Below, one piece after another: positions 27,249 through 35,982 of a stretch of 64,000 nt of DNA. The stretch's first letter is position 1; each line of letters starts with the position of its first letter. This DNA is from Fundidesulfovibrio terrae. GTDB taxonomy: Bacteria > Desulfobacterota > Desulfovibrionia > Desulfovibrionales > Desulfovibrionaceae. The notes below the pieces were generated by a model. It saw only the letters and a list, made by a program, of their open reading frames with translations. It ran no database searches and had not been told where the DNA came from. The stretch lies in assembly GCF_022808915.1 (NCBI RefSeq), contig NZ_JAKZFS010000001.1, positions 434,001-498,000 of the forward strand, in the 5' to 3' direction. The position numbers were made by a program, and so were the translations under genes.

Positions 27249-29060
27249 ATGAACCACATGATGCGTCCGAGGGTTCCGGTTCTGCATATCGTGCTGGCGG
27301 CCGTTCTGATCGCCGGTCTGGCCGCCTGCGCCAAGAAACCGGAGAAGGAGCCCTTCATCGAGAAATGGCAGAACCTGGCCGAAGAGACCAAGGACAAGAC
27401 CTACACTCCCGAACCGCGCAAGGTGGATTTCTCCCAGCTGCAGGTGAAGGGCGACGGCAAGGCCGCCGACGTCCCTAAGCGCAACCTGCCCGTCATGCGC
27501 GTGTCGCTCAACTTCTACAATACCGATCTCCAGGCCGTGCTGCGCTCCATGGCGCGCATCGCCAACCAGAACATCATCCTGTCGGCCTCGCTGCAGGCCC
27601 CCGAGAGCCAGGGCAAATACAAGGTGAACCTGAACGTCAGCGAGACGCCCTGGGATCAGGCGTTCAACTCCATCCTCAACGCCAACGGCCTCTCCTACGA
27701 CTGGGACGGCGAGATCATCCGGGTCATGACCCTCGAGGACATGAAGGGCCAGAACGAGATGAAGAAGGCCGTGGCCGAGAAGATGACCCAGAACGAAAAG
27801 CTCAAGACCGTGGAGCCGGTGGTCACGGCCAAGGTACAGGTGAACTACGCCGACGTGACGGAGCTGGAAAAGACCCTCAAGGGGTATCTGGCCTCGTCCA
27901 CGGCTCCGGCCGGCGCACCTGGAGCGGCGCCGGGGGCCGCGCCGGGCGGCGCGCCGGGCGGCTCGGACGAGCTGGCCGGCAAGATCAAGGGATTGGTGGT
28001 CGCCGACAAGCACTCCAACTCCATCATCATCCAGGCCACCCGCGAGCACGCCGAGATGCTGGTGAAGCTCGTTGAGAAGCTGGACGAACCGCGCCTGCAG
28101 GTGCACCTCAAGGCGTTCATCGTGGAGGCCTCGCGCGAATCGCTCTTCGACCTGGGCTTCCAGTGGGGCGGCTTCTTCAAGACCCAGCCGGACGCCAACG
28201 GCAACCGCGGCTACGTGCTTTCCGGCAACAACGTCTCCGTGGCTACCGACGGCACCCGGACCCTGACCCCCATCTACGGCCTGGGACCCTCCAGCTACGG
28301 CTACGCCTTCAACTATCCGGCCTCCATCAACGGGTCGGGCACGGGCCTGGGCGCCCAGGGCACGGCGCTCAACTTCATGTGGGGCTTGCTGAACGGCAAC
28401 ATCCTGCAGATGCAGCTGACCGCTCTGGCCAAGGAGGGCAAGCTCAACATCGTCTCCGAGCCGTCCCTCACCACCCTGGACAACGACATGGCCTTCACCG
28501 AGAACGGCGAACGCGTTCCCTACGTCACCGTGTCCCAGAACGGCACCAACGTGCAGTTCATCGACGCCGTGCTGCGCCTGGAGATGACTCCCCACGTCAT
28601 CGACGAGAAGAACGTGCGCATGAAGCTCATCATCAAGAACGACGAGGTGGTCACCGACCAGAGCCAATGGGTGCAGGGCAACCCCCCCATCCGCAAGAAG
28701 GAGACCAACACCACCCTCATCGTTGAGGACGGGGCGACAATCATCATTTCCGGCCTGGCCAAGCACTCCAAGACCAAGAGCGAGCAGGGATTCCCCGGCC
28801 TCAAGGACATCCCCGGGGCGGGCTACCTATTCAAGAACACCAACAATGACAGCACCAAGCAGGACATCCTGGTGTTCATCACCCCCACGGTGCTCAAGAG
28901 CCCTTCCCAGCAGCCCTCCGCCCCGCCGCCGCCCGGACTGGCCCCTTCCGCGCCGGGCGCACCCACCGGGCAATCCGGTCCGTCCAGGTCGCCTGATAGA
29001 CAGCCCATCCCCATGGGGCCGCCCGCGTCCGCGCCGCAGACAGGGAGGGTCGGCGGCTGA
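27249..29060 (+). CDS. Type IV pilus secretin (PilQ/MshL type lipoprotein)
   Basis: The 603-residue outer-membrane secretin has a lipobox (LAAC, Cys27), an N-terminal STN-type domain (VSLNFYNTDLQAVLRSMA), a secretin N domain with an Ala/Pro/Gly linker (about 217-240), and the C-terminal channel (LNIVSEPSLTTLDNDMAF, IDAVLRLEMTPHVID, TTLIVEDGATIIISGL). The tail is Pro-rich. It lets the pilus cross the outer membrane. There is no AMIN domain in the secretin; the AMIN domain is instead in the next gene. AAGGA precedes the ATG. Confidence 0.92.
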   Translation: MNHMMRPRVPVLHIVLAAVLIAGLAACAKKPEKEPFIEKWQNLAEETKDKTYTPEPRKVDFSQLQVKGDGKAADVPKRNLPVMRVSLNFYNTDLQAVLRSMARIANQNIILSASLQAPESQGKYKVNLNVSETPWDQAFNSILNANGLSYDWDGEIIRVMTLEDMKGQNEMKKAVAEKMTQNEKLKTVEPVVTAKVQVNYADVTELEKTLKGYLASSTAPAGAPGAAPGAAPGGAPGGSDELAGKIKGLVVADKHSNSIIIQATREHAEMLVKLVEKLDEPRLQVHLKAFIVEASRESLFDLGFQWGGFFKTQPDANGNRGYVLSGNNVSVATDGTRTLTPIYGLGPSSYGYAFNYPASINGSGTGLGAQGTALNFMWGLLNGNILQMQLTALAKEGKLNIVSEPSLTTLDNDMAFTENGERVPYVTVSQNGTNVQFIDAVLRLEMTPHVIDEKNVRMKLIIKNDEVVTDQSQWVQGNPPIRKKETNTTLIVEDGATIIISGLAKHSKTKSEQGFPGLKDIPGAGYLFKNTNNDSTKQDILVFITPTVLKSPSQQPSAPPPPGLAPSAPGAPTGQSGPSRSPDRQPIPMGPPASAPQTGRVGG

Positions 29061-29061
29061 C

Positions 29062-30738
29062 ATGCGTTATTTCGAACTCTTGAATCTGCGCCGCGAGCCC
29101 TTTTCCAACTCGCCGGACCCGGACCTGTTCTACCGCACCAAGCAGCACCGGGAATGCCTCCAGGCCCTGGAGATCGCCCTGCGTTTGAAGCGCGGCCTGT
29201 GCGTGGTCACCGGGCACGTGGGAACGGGCAAGACCACCCTGTGCCGCCAGCTCATCCGCCTTCTGGGGGAGCGCCAGGGGGTGGTGACCCATCTGGTGCT
29301 GGACCCGTCCTTTTCGGACGCGCGAGAGTTTCTGGTCTATCTTTGCGGCTGCTTCGGGATGGATGGAGGGGAGGCCCGGGCCGCCAGCGACTGGCAGCTG
29401 CGCGAGCACATCAAGAACACCCTCTGGGGCCTTGCCGTGGAAGAGGACCAGTTGGTGGCCCTCATCGTGGACGAAGGCCAGAAGATGTCGCTCGAATGCC
29501 TGGAGATCCTGCGCGAGCTGCTCAATTTCGAGACCAACGAGCACAAGCTCCTGCAGATCGTGATCTTCGGGCAGCTGGAGTTCGAGCCCATCCTGGAGGC
29601 CAAGGCCAACCTGGCCGACCGGGTGAACCTGCGCTTCCGCATCGGCCCCCTGGATTTCCAGGACACCCGCGAGCTCATCCAGGCCCGCCTGGCCATGTGC
29701 TCCAAGGACATCTCCCCCGAGGGGCTCTTCAGCTTCTGGGCGCTTTTGGCGGTGTACCTGGCCACGGACGGCTTTCCGCGCCAGATCGTGCAGTTGTGCC
29801 ATCAGGCGCTTCTGGCGGTGATCATCAAGGAGCGCCCCCGCGTCACCTGGGGCGTGGTGCGCAGCTGCATGCGCTGGCGCACCCTGGGCCTGCCCAGGCG
29901 CAGGCGCTGGCCCAGGACGGCGGCCGCCGTGTTGGCGCTTCTCGTGTTGGCTGCCGGAGCCGGAATGTACTTCGGAGGCGACAGCCTGGACCTACGCCGC
30001 CTCAAGGGCGCCGTGGCCGGAATATCCCTGCCGGATGTGGCTTCCTGGTTCCGCCCGGACCGGGACAAGGGCGCAGCCCAGGGTGGTGCCGGGGCAACCA
30101 CAGCGGACAGTTCCGCAGGGGGGGGCGCGGTGTCCGGCCCGGGAACCCCGCCGAAACCAGCGCCGCAAGCCCAGGACGCGTCGCAGCAGGACGCCCTGGC
30201 CGGGGACTCCCGGGGCGTTTCCGGCCCGGTGACGCCGAGCGCGAGCGGCCAGCAGGACCAACAGGGGCAGCCGGGGAACGCGGCCCAGACGGGCGCGCCT
30301 GCGCAGGAATCCGCGGCCGCCCTGTCCAGCCAGTTGGGCCAGCCTGGCGGTCCGGCCTCCGAGGCCGCCATGCAGCCCTCAGGCGAGCCTTCCGGGGCGA
30401 AATCCCCGCGCGAGCAGGGGCCGCCCCGCTTCACCGGGGTGCGGCTCTCGGCCGTGGACGGCGTGGAGACGTTGGAAATACTTACCGATTATCCCGTTGA
30501 CCGTTTCGAGTCCGGATTCAAGCCCAACCCCGCGCGAATCCTGGTGGATCTCCCCGGCAACTGGGAGCGCCGCGCGGACCGGGAGCTGCCCGTGGGCTCG
30601 GAACGTATTGACAAAGTGCGCAGCGCCGTTCATCCGGATAAGCTGAGGGTGGCGGTCTATCTCAAGGACGCCTCGGTCGGGCCTGTCCGGCCGCAGGTGG
30701 AAAAGACTCCCTCGGGACTCAGAGTCATCCTCAAATAA
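29062..30738 (+). CDS. ExeA/MshM-type AAA ATPase with periplasmic AMIN domain
   Basis: In the 558-residue protein the cytoplasmic N-terminal half is an ExeA/GspA-type ATPase (RYFELLNLRREPFSNSPDP; Walker A GHVGTGKTT 51-59; Walker B VALIVDEGQ 132-140). A TM helix at about 286-304 leads to a 150-residue linker rich in Pro, Gln, Ala and Gly, then a C-terminal AMIN domain (about 452-558: VETLEILTDYPVDRF, PARILVDLPGNW). GspA relatives normally end in a different peptidoglycan-binding domain. It probably helps place the secretin in the cell wall. It starts one base after the secretin stop. Confidence 0.85.
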   Translation: MRYFELLNLRREPFSNSPDPDLFYRTKQHRECLQALEIALRLKRGLCVVTGHVGTGKTTLCRQLIRLLGERQGVVTHLVLDPSFSDAREFLVYLCGCFGMDGGEARAASDWQLREHIKNTLWGLAVEEDQLVALIVDEGQKMSLECLEILRELLNFETNEHKLLQIVIFGQLEFEPILEAKANLADRVNLRFRIGPLDFQDTRELIQARLAMCSKDISPEGLFSFWALLAVYLATDGFPRQIVQLCHQALLAVIIKERPRVTWGVVRSCMRWRTLGLPRRRRWPRTAAAVLALLVLAAGAGMYFGGDSLDLRRLKGAVAGISLPDVASWFRPDRDKGAAQGGAGATTADSSAGGGAVSGPGTPPKPAPQAQDASQQDALAGDSRGVSGPVTPSASGQQDQQGQPGNAAQTGAPAQESAAALSSQLGQPGGPASEAAMQPSGEPSGAKSPREQGPPRFTGVRLSAVDGVETLEILTDYPVDRFESGFKPNPARILVDLPGNWERRADRELPVGSERIDKVRSAVHPDKLRVAVYLKDASVGPVRPQVEKTPSGLRVILK

Positions 30739-30742
30739 CGCG

Positions 30743-31966
30743 ATGCCCTCCTTTTCCTACCAGGCTCTGAGCGAAACCGGCCGTACGGTCACGGGAACGC
30801 TGGAAGCGGACTCGGCCGAAAGCGCCCAACGCAAGCTTTTGTCCATGGGCTACATTCCCGTGTCCATCACCCAGGGGGCTCGGCCGGCGGGGCTTTCCGC
30901 GTGGTGGGCGGAAAAGCAGGTTGACCTGACCAAGGTCAAGGTCAAGGAAATCATCCTGTTCACGAAGCAGTTCAGGACGATGATGCAGGCGGGCATCTCC
31001 ATCCTGGACATACTCAGGATTCTCGAAGAGCAGTCCGAGAACCTGAAGCTCAAGCGGATATGCGGCGAGATGAACGCCGACATCAAGCAGGGAAAGACGC
31101 TCTTCGAGGCCTTCTCGGCCCACCCGAAGGTGTTCTCCAACCTGTACCGCAACATGGTGAAGGCGGGCGAGGAGTCCGGAGCGCTGCCGGAGGTGCTGCA
31201 CCGGCTCATTTACCTCATCGAGCACGAGCACAAGGTCAAGGCGGACATCAACTCCGCGTTGCAATACCCCATCACCGTGGTGATCGTCCTGGCGCTGGCG
31301 TTTTACGTGCTCCTGACCTTCGTGATCCCCAAGTTCGTGGGCATCTTCGCCAACGCGAAGATCGAGCTTCCCTGGCCCACGGTCATCGCCATCAACATGT
31401 ACAACTTTTTCGCGGACTACGGGTATTTCGTGCTGGTGGGGGTCATCGCCTTCATCTGGGGGTTCATCAGGGTGCTCAAGACCGAGCGCGGCAGGCTCGT
31501 CTGGGACCGCTTCTGGCTGCGGGTGCCCGTGTTCGGACCGCTGTTCACCAAGGCCGCCATGGCCCGGTTCGCGGCCATCTTCGCCATTCTCCAGGCCAGC
31601 GGCGTGTCCGTGCTCGCCATCCTGGACATTCTGGGCGGCACTATCGGCAACGCGGCCATCGCCCTCGAATTCGCCCAGATCAAGGAGCAGCTCAAGGAAG
31701 GCCGTGGCCTGGCCCCGCCCTTCCGCCACACCAAGCATTTCACTCCCATGGTCATCAACATGGTCTCCGTGGGCGAGGAGTCCGGCAACCTGGAGGAGAT
31801 GCTCCAGGCCGTGGCCAACCATTACGACGACGAGGTGGCCTACGCCGTGGCCAGCCTGTCAGCCGCCATCAACCCCATTCTGGTCCTCGGCCTGGCCGGA
31901 GTGGTGGGTTTCTTCGCCCTGGCCATCTACATGCCCATGTGGGACATGACCAAGATGGTGAAATGA
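30743..31966 (+). CDS. Pilus inner-membrane platform protein (PilC/GspF/MshG type)
   Basis: The 407-residue protein starts MPSFSYQALSETGRTVTGTLE, the normal opening of the family, and has two T2SSF domains with three TM segments. GEESGALPEVL and GEESGNLEEML are the repeated signatures. It forms the platform on which the ATPase acts. It lies 4 bases after the ATPase-AMIN gene, and its stop is directly followed by the start of the sigma-54 activator. Confidence 0.93.
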   Translation: MPSFSYQALSETGRTVTGTLEADSAESAQRKLLSMGYIPVSITQGARPAGLSAWWAEKQVDLTKVKVKEIILFTKQFRTMMQAGISILDILRILEEQSENLKLKRICGEMNADIKQGKTLFEAFSAHPKVFSNLYRNMVKAGEESGALPEVLHRLIYLIEHEHKVKADINSALQYPITVVIVLALAFYVLLTFVIPKFVGIFANAKIELPWPTVIAINMYNFFADYGYFVLVGVIAFIWGFIRVLKTERGRLVWDRFWLRVPVFGPLFTKAAMARFAAIFAILQASGVSVLAILDILGGTIGNAAIALEFAQIKEQLKEGRGLAPPFRHTKHFTPMVINMVSVGEESGNLEEMLQAVANHYDDEVAYAVASLSAAINPILVLGLAGVVGFFALAIYMPMWDMTKMVK

Positions 31967-33301
31967 ATGTTCCAGCGAATGCGCGTGGACATCTCCCTGG
32001 GGGTGCTCATCCCCTTCATCCTGGGCGGGCTTGCTGCGCTGTTCGTCCTGGGGCTGACGGCCGTCCGGGAGCTCGGCTACCTGGCGGGGCTCACCAGGGT
32101 TCAGTTCGGCTACGCCTCTGCTGCCGGGACCGGGCTTACGGTGTTCGGGGTGGCCATGCTGCTGGGCAGGCTGGTGCTCAGGCCCGTGAAGCAGTTCCTG
32201 GGCCGGGCCAAGAACCTGCCCATGCTCAAGGAGCCCGCCGAAAAGATGGAGAGGGCCCGGGGTGCCGAGATCGACGCCCTGGACAAGATGTTCGAGCACG
32301 TCACCCACGTGCTGGAGAGCCTGGACGCCAAGGCGCTCTTCCCTGAAATCATCGGCGAGAGCCGGGCCCTGCGTGGGGTGCTGGCCCAGGTGGCCAAGGT
32401 GGCCCCCTCCGACGCCACGGTGCTGCTCACCGGCGAATCCGGCACCGGCAAGGACCTGTTCGCCAACACCGTCCACGCCCACTCCAAGCGCAAGGACAAG
32501 CCCTTCGTGGCCGTGAACTGCGCGGCCATCCCCCCCGGACTCATGGAGAGCGAGCTCTTCGGGCACGAGAAGGGGGCCTTCACCGGGGCCATCGCGGCCA
32601 AGAAGGGCAAGTTCGAGCAGGCCAGCGGGGGCACGCTCTTCCTGGACGAGATCGGGGACATGCCCATCGAAACCCAGGCCAAGATCCTTCGCGCCCTGGA
32701 GAACGGCGAGGCCGAGCGGGTGGGCGGGGACAAACCCGTGCGCTTCAACGTCCGGCTGGTGGCGGCCACCAACAAGAACCTCCAGGAGATGATCGGCAAA
32801 AACGAGTTCCGCGAGGACCTCTACCACCGGCTCAACGTCTTCCCCTTGCTGCTGCCGCCCCTCCGGGTGCGCCCGGAGGACATCCCGCTGCTGGCCACGC
32901 ATTTCCTGGAGCGCTTCGGGCCAGGGCTCACCATCGCCACCGAGGCGTTGCAGCTGCTCATGGCCTACGCCTGGCCCGGCAACGTGCGTGAGCTGCGCAA
33001 CACCCTCGAGCGCGCCGCAGTGCTGGCCGGGGAGCACGAGGTCGTCCTGGCCGAGCATCTTCCGTCCCAGGTGCGCCTGGTGTCGGCCTCGGAGCCGCAG
33101 TTGCCGATCATGCCCGAAAGCCGCGCCAAGGACCTGGACGAACGCCTCGAGGAGATCGAGAAGGGGCTCATCATCGCCGCCCTGGTCAGGTGCAACGGGG
33201 TGCAGGTGCGCGCTGCCGAGATACTCGGCATCAAGGAGCGCAGCCTCTGGCATCGGGTGAAGAAGTACGGTGTGGACCCTGCCTCGTACAAGCGTAACTG
33301 A
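31967..33301 (+). CDS. Membrane-anchored sigma-54-dependent transcriptional activator
   Basis: The 444-residue protein has two TM helices (about 10-30 and 49-68) joined by a short loop and followed by a HAMP-like linker. The sigma-54 AAA+ domain has Walker A GESGTGKD (156-163), GAFTGA (203-208) and Walker B GGTLFLDE (221-228), and ends in a Fis-type helix-turn-helix (AAEILGIKERSLWHRVKKYG, 416-435). There is no receiver and almost no periplasmic sensor. The ATG follows the GspF stop with no gap, so it is made with the pilus machine. The likely target is the sigma-54 promoter 570 bases downstream. Confidence 0.92.
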   Translation: MFQRMRVDISLGVLIPFILGGLAALFVLGLTAVRELGYLAGLTRVQFGYASAAGTGLTVFGVAMLLGRLVLRPVKQFLGRAKNLPMLKEPAEKMERARGAEIDALDKMFEHVTHVLESLDAKALFPEIIGESRALRGVLAQVAKVAPSDATVLLTGESGTGKDLFANTVHAHSKRKDKPFVAVNCAAIPPGLMESELFGHEKGAFTGAIAAKKGKFEQASGGTLFLDEIGDMPIETQAKILRALENGEAERVGGDKPVRFNVRLVAATNKNLQEMIGKNEFREDLYHRLNVFPLLLPPLRVRPEDIPLLATHFLERFGPGLTIATEALQLLMAYAWPGNVRELRNTLERAAVLAGEHEVVLAEHLPSQVRLVSASEPQLPIMPESRAKDLDERLEEIEKGLIIAALVRCNGVQVRAAEILGIKERSLWHRVKKYGVDPASYKRN

Positions 33302-33796
33302 CCTTCTCTGAAAGGGCTGCCTCCTAAAACGGCCAGGATTCGGCGGCGGGCGTGAAGCCTGGCTCCGAATCGCCTTCGCCTGTCTGGTCCCCGAGCCCTC
33401 CGTCCCGCCTTCCCACACCCGGTAACCGGCCCTGGCCCGGAAGCTCCGGGCGGTCACGAGGCGATAAAACAGTTAAATTTTCACCCTCCGCTGACAGTCT
33501 ATTGTTGTTTATTTCTTGTGTTTCCGCAGGGCTGGCTCGGCATCCTCTCGGAAAACCCTGCTCTCGTTGCGCGTGGACGTCTTTGCCCGCCCCCAATTCC
33601 CGAAAATTTGAGGCTCCAAGAATGCGAAGTCCTGCGAAATTTTCGCCTGTAACGCCGAACAGGCCTGAAGCCGGCCCTGCATCGGTAACCCCCGGCATGG
33701 CTTCATTTTCGTGCGCAAGCGTGGTGCAAGGGGGATTGTCGAAGCACCGAGGCATGTTGCCCGGCCTCCGCGAATTGGAGGAAACAGAGGGTATAT

Positions 33797-33818
33797 ATCG
33801 CGCAACTAGCTGCGCGAT
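33797..33818. promoter_or_regulatory. Dyad upstream of the pilin promoter (candidate activator site)
   Basis: ATCGCGCA (33797-33804) and TGCGCGAT (33811-33818) form a perfect 8-bp inverted repeat with a 6-base spacer. Its centre is about 88 bases upstream of the predicted start site, where sigma-54 activators bind. Confidence 0.55.
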
Positions 33819-33867
33819 CGAGCATCAAATTGTTTTACTTCAATATGTTAGCTGTGTCGCTGCGAAG

Positions 33868-33884
33868 TTGGCACGGCGAATGCT
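33868..33884 (+). promoter_or_regulatory. Sigma-54 promoter of the major pilin gene
   Basis: TTGGCACGGCGAATGCT has a consensus -24 element (TTGGCACG), the invariant GG (33870-33871) and GC (33882-33883) with 10 bases between, and ATGC in place of TTGC. The predicted start is near 33895, 129 bases before the pilin ATG. A membrane-anchored sigma-54 activator is encoded immediately upstream. Confidence 0.85.
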
Positions 33885-34023
33885 TTATGGCTAGCATCGG
33901 CGCACGGCAAACCGGCGACGATGCCCAAGCGGACAAACGCCTTCCAGGGGCGAAAGGGCAAGGAGAGGGACGCCTCGGGGGAGGCGGACACAAATTTCAC
34001 AACACTCTTTTGGAGGAACAGTC

Positions 34024-34449
34024 ATGAACACCACCACCCGCACCATCAACACCGGCAAGGCTCAAAGCGGCTTCACCCTGATCGAAGTTATCGCCGTCCT
34101 GGTTATCGTCGGCATGTTGGCCGCCGTGGCCATCCCCAAGTACCTCGACATGCAGACCTCTGCTGCGAAGAACGCCATTCAGGGCGCCATCGCCGCCGGC
34201 GCCTCCAACGTGACCATGGAGTACTCCCAGGAACTGCTGAAGGGCACCTTCTCTGACATGGCCACCCTGGCCACCAACCTGTCGGTGCCCGGCTACACCA
34301 CCGTGGGCGACTTCACCGTGACCTACACTGCCGCCGCCAGCGGCATCACCGTGACCCTGGCCACCGCTCCCGACCCGATTAACGGGCAGGTGGCCAAGGT
34401 GAAGGCCCTGGTGCCCGATCCGACGGTCAAGACCATCACCCTTCAGTAA
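34024..34449 (+). CDS. Major type IV pilin (MSHA-like)
   Basis: The 141-residue prepilin has a 16-residue leader ending QSG and cleavage before F17 (FTLIEVIAVLVIVGMLAAVA), with the required Glu at mature position 5. The remaining 125 residues form a small globular domain with no cysteines. It is the first gene after the sigma-54 promoter, has TTTTGGAGG upstream, and is followed by a stable hairpin. These points suggest it is the abundant subunit. It would be processed by the prepilin peptidase at 38307-39104. Confidence 0.9.
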   Translation: MNTTTRTINTGKAQSGFTLIEVIAVLVIVGMLAAVAIPKYLDMQTSAAKNAIQGAIAAGASNVTMEYSQELLKGTFSDMATLATNLSVPGYTTVGDFTVTYTAAASGITVTLATAPDPINGQVAKVKALVPDPTVKTITLQ

Positions 34450-34482
34450 CAGCCCAGCCTGACGGCACAGACTGAAAGCTTC

Positions 34483-34514
34483 AGCCGGGCGGGACCAGAT
34501 GGTTCCGCCCGGCT
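34483..34514 (+). terminator. Stable hairpin between the major pilin and minor pilins
   Basis: A 14-bp stem (34483-34496 with 34501-34514, one G-U pair) and a 4-base loop lie 34 bases after the pilin stop. No T-run follows, so it is more likely a partial terminator or an mRNA-stabilising end than a full terminator. Confidence 0.6.
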
Positions 34515-34655
34515 TGAGTGCGCTGAGGGACCTTGGCGGATTCGAGCAGGGAGAGTATCGTGAGAGCGTAAGCGGCTTGTAAACAGGCAGAGGGCCGGTC
34601 CGGATGGCCGGATGCGGGACGAGCAGGGTGTAAGCGAGCCCCAAAGGCGAAAACC

Positions 34656-35078
34656 ATGACCCCTCGCAAGGACAGCAGAAATTTCGACGGCCAGAAGGGT
34701 GTGACCCTCAAAGAGCTGACCATCGTCCTGATCCTCATCGGGGTTCTTGCGGCGGTGGCCCTGCCGCGCTTCTCCAACCTGAACGCCGACGCCATCTCCG
34801 ACGCCGAGACCCTCAAGTCCACCTTGCGCTACGTCCGCACCCGGGCCCTGTCGGACATATACACCTGGCAGCTCCAGGTGGCCGGCTCCACCCTCACCGT
34901 GCAGCGCAACACAGCGACCCCGACAAGTTACACCATCGCCTTCACCACCGCCGGAGTCGCGGCGGGCACCACCACCTTCGACAACCGGGGCCAGCCTACG
35001 GGGACATTGTCCTACGCGGTGACCGGCTACCCCTCCAGCCCCGTGACGATCACGACGGGCACAGGGTTCGTTCCGTGA
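34656..35078 (+). CDS. Minor type IV pilin/pseudopilin
   Basis: The 140-residue prepilin has leader MTPRKDSRNFDGQKG and then VTLKELTIVLILIGVLAAVAL. Glu5 is kept but residue +1 is Val rather than Phe and +4 is Lys. The C-terminal part is Thr/Gly-rich (SYTIAFTTAGVAAGTTTFDN). It is probably a priming or minor subunit. It is the first of three consecutive minor-pilin genes that overlap or nearly touch. Confidence 0.82.
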   Translation: MTPRKDSRNFDGQKGVTLKELTIVLILIGVLAAVALPRFSNLNADAISDAETLKSTLRYVRTRALSDIYTWQLQVAGSTLTVQRNTATPTSYTIAFTTAGVAAGTTTFDNRGQPTGTLSYAVTGYPSSPVTITTGTGFVP

Positions 35079-35089
35079 AAGGGGGGCGC

Positions 35090-35476
35090 ATGAAAACGAG
35101 CGGATTCACCCTGATCGAGCTGATCATCACCCTCATTTTGATCTCGGTGATGGCGGCCATGGTGGTTCCCTTCTTCAAGCCGAGCGTGACGCGCGGCACC
35201 GATCCCTTCGGCTTCATGAACACGCCGCTCAGCGTGCAGACCATCATGGCCAGCATCGTGGCCGACTACAACAGCAACGGCACGTACCTGCACGACCTGT
35301 CGCAGCTCAACACCAGGATAGCCAGCGGCAATTACGGGCTCAGCTCGAGCCAGACCATCACCAAGGACAACACCTTCAAGTTCGATCCGACGGATCTGGA
35401 CACCGCCCTCAAGGTGACCATCAAGGACAACGCCTCCGGGCAGAGCGTGACGTACGTCTTCACGAAGCAGTTATGA
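35090..35476 (+). CDS. Minor type IV pilin
   Basis: The 128-residue prepilin has a very short leader (MKTSG) and N-terminus FTLIELIITLILISVMAAMV with Glu5. I chose ATG 35090, which follows a GGGGGG-rich site; an in-frame GTG at 35075 would overlap the preceding stop. The soluble part is small with no cysteines. It overlaps the next gene by 4 bases. Confidence 0.85.
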   Translation: MKTSGFTLIELIITLILISVMAAMVVPFFKPSVTRGTDPFGFMNTPLSVQTIMASIVADYNSNGTYLHDLSQLNTRIASGNYGLSSSQTITKDNTFKFDPTDLDTALKVTIKDNASGQSVTYVFTKQL

Positions 35477-35967
35477 AAAAAGAGAGAATATCCGAGCGGG
35501 GGGCGACCCTTCTGGAGGTGATCATCACGCTGGTGATCCTGAGCATGGTCGCGGCCGGGAGCCTGGCTATTCTCTTCAACATCGTCGAGGGGATGATACA
35601 GGAGCGCAACGTGTCCGCTGCCGAGGAGAACATCCAGGGAGCGCTCACGCGAATCACGCACGAGATAGCCAACATGGACACCAAGCGGGCCTATACGTTC
35701 GCGGCCTCCAGCATAACGTACTACTACCGCACGGACGCGACGCAATCCACCATCCAGCTGTCGGGAACGAACCTGCAGCTCAACGGGAATACGCTCCTGA
35801 ACAACGTCGTCTCCGGGACGGGGTTCGCGGTCACGGCCCCCAACTATACGACCAGCCCCGCCGTTCCCGTGGGTATCTCGCTCTCGGTGCAGGTGAAGGG
35901 GGCCAGGATCACGGTGACGAAGACGTACACGGCGAAGATCGAGCTGAATACGCAGCGCTTCCAATAG
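35473..35967 (+). CDS. Minor type IV pilin
   Basis: The 164-residue prepilin has leader MKKERISERG and then ATLLEVIITLVILSMVAAG with Glu5. The first mature residue is Ala. The C-terminal domain is Thr/Ser/Asn-rich with a predicted beta pattern (STIQLSGTNLQLNGNTLLNN). Its start overlaps the preceding stop (ATGA), so it is translationally coupled. Confidence 0.83.
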   Translation: MKKERISERGATLLEVIITLVILSMVAAGSLAILFNIVEGMIQERNVSAAEENIQGALTRITHEIANMDTKRAYTFAASSITYYYRTDATQSTIQLSGTNLQLNGNTLLNNVVSGTGFAVTAPNYTTSPAVPVGISLSVQVKGARITVTKTYTAKIELNTQRFQ

Positions 35968-35982
35968 ATCGAGGCCAGAGCC

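Larger units (their letters stand above)
33302..34023. other. Pilin control region
   Basis: This 722-base stretch has no convincing gene; its open frames lack codon bias and ribosome sites. It holds the dyad at 33797-33818, the sigma-54 promoter at 33868-33884, and a leader of about 130 bases with a small hairpin (CGCCTC, GGGG, GAGGCG near 33970-33985). A TTTTGGAGGAA site precedes the pilin ATG. A 9-bp inverted repeat (CGAAAATTT 33601-33609 with AAATTTTCG 33637-33645) lies farther upstream. Confidence 0.6.

Noticed and set aside
33352-33894. A 180-codon open frame between the sigma-54 activator and the pilin
   Set aside because: No ribosome site, no recognised domain, atypical composition, and it covers the promoter and dyad.
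33900-33985. Possible c-di-GMP (GEMM) riboswitch in the pilin leader
   Set aside because: CGCACGGCAAACC resembles the GEMM start and the position would suit it, but the GACGCAAAGCC, GGCCTAAACC and GTAGGTAGC blocks are missing and the helix does not form. A covariance-model search would settle it.
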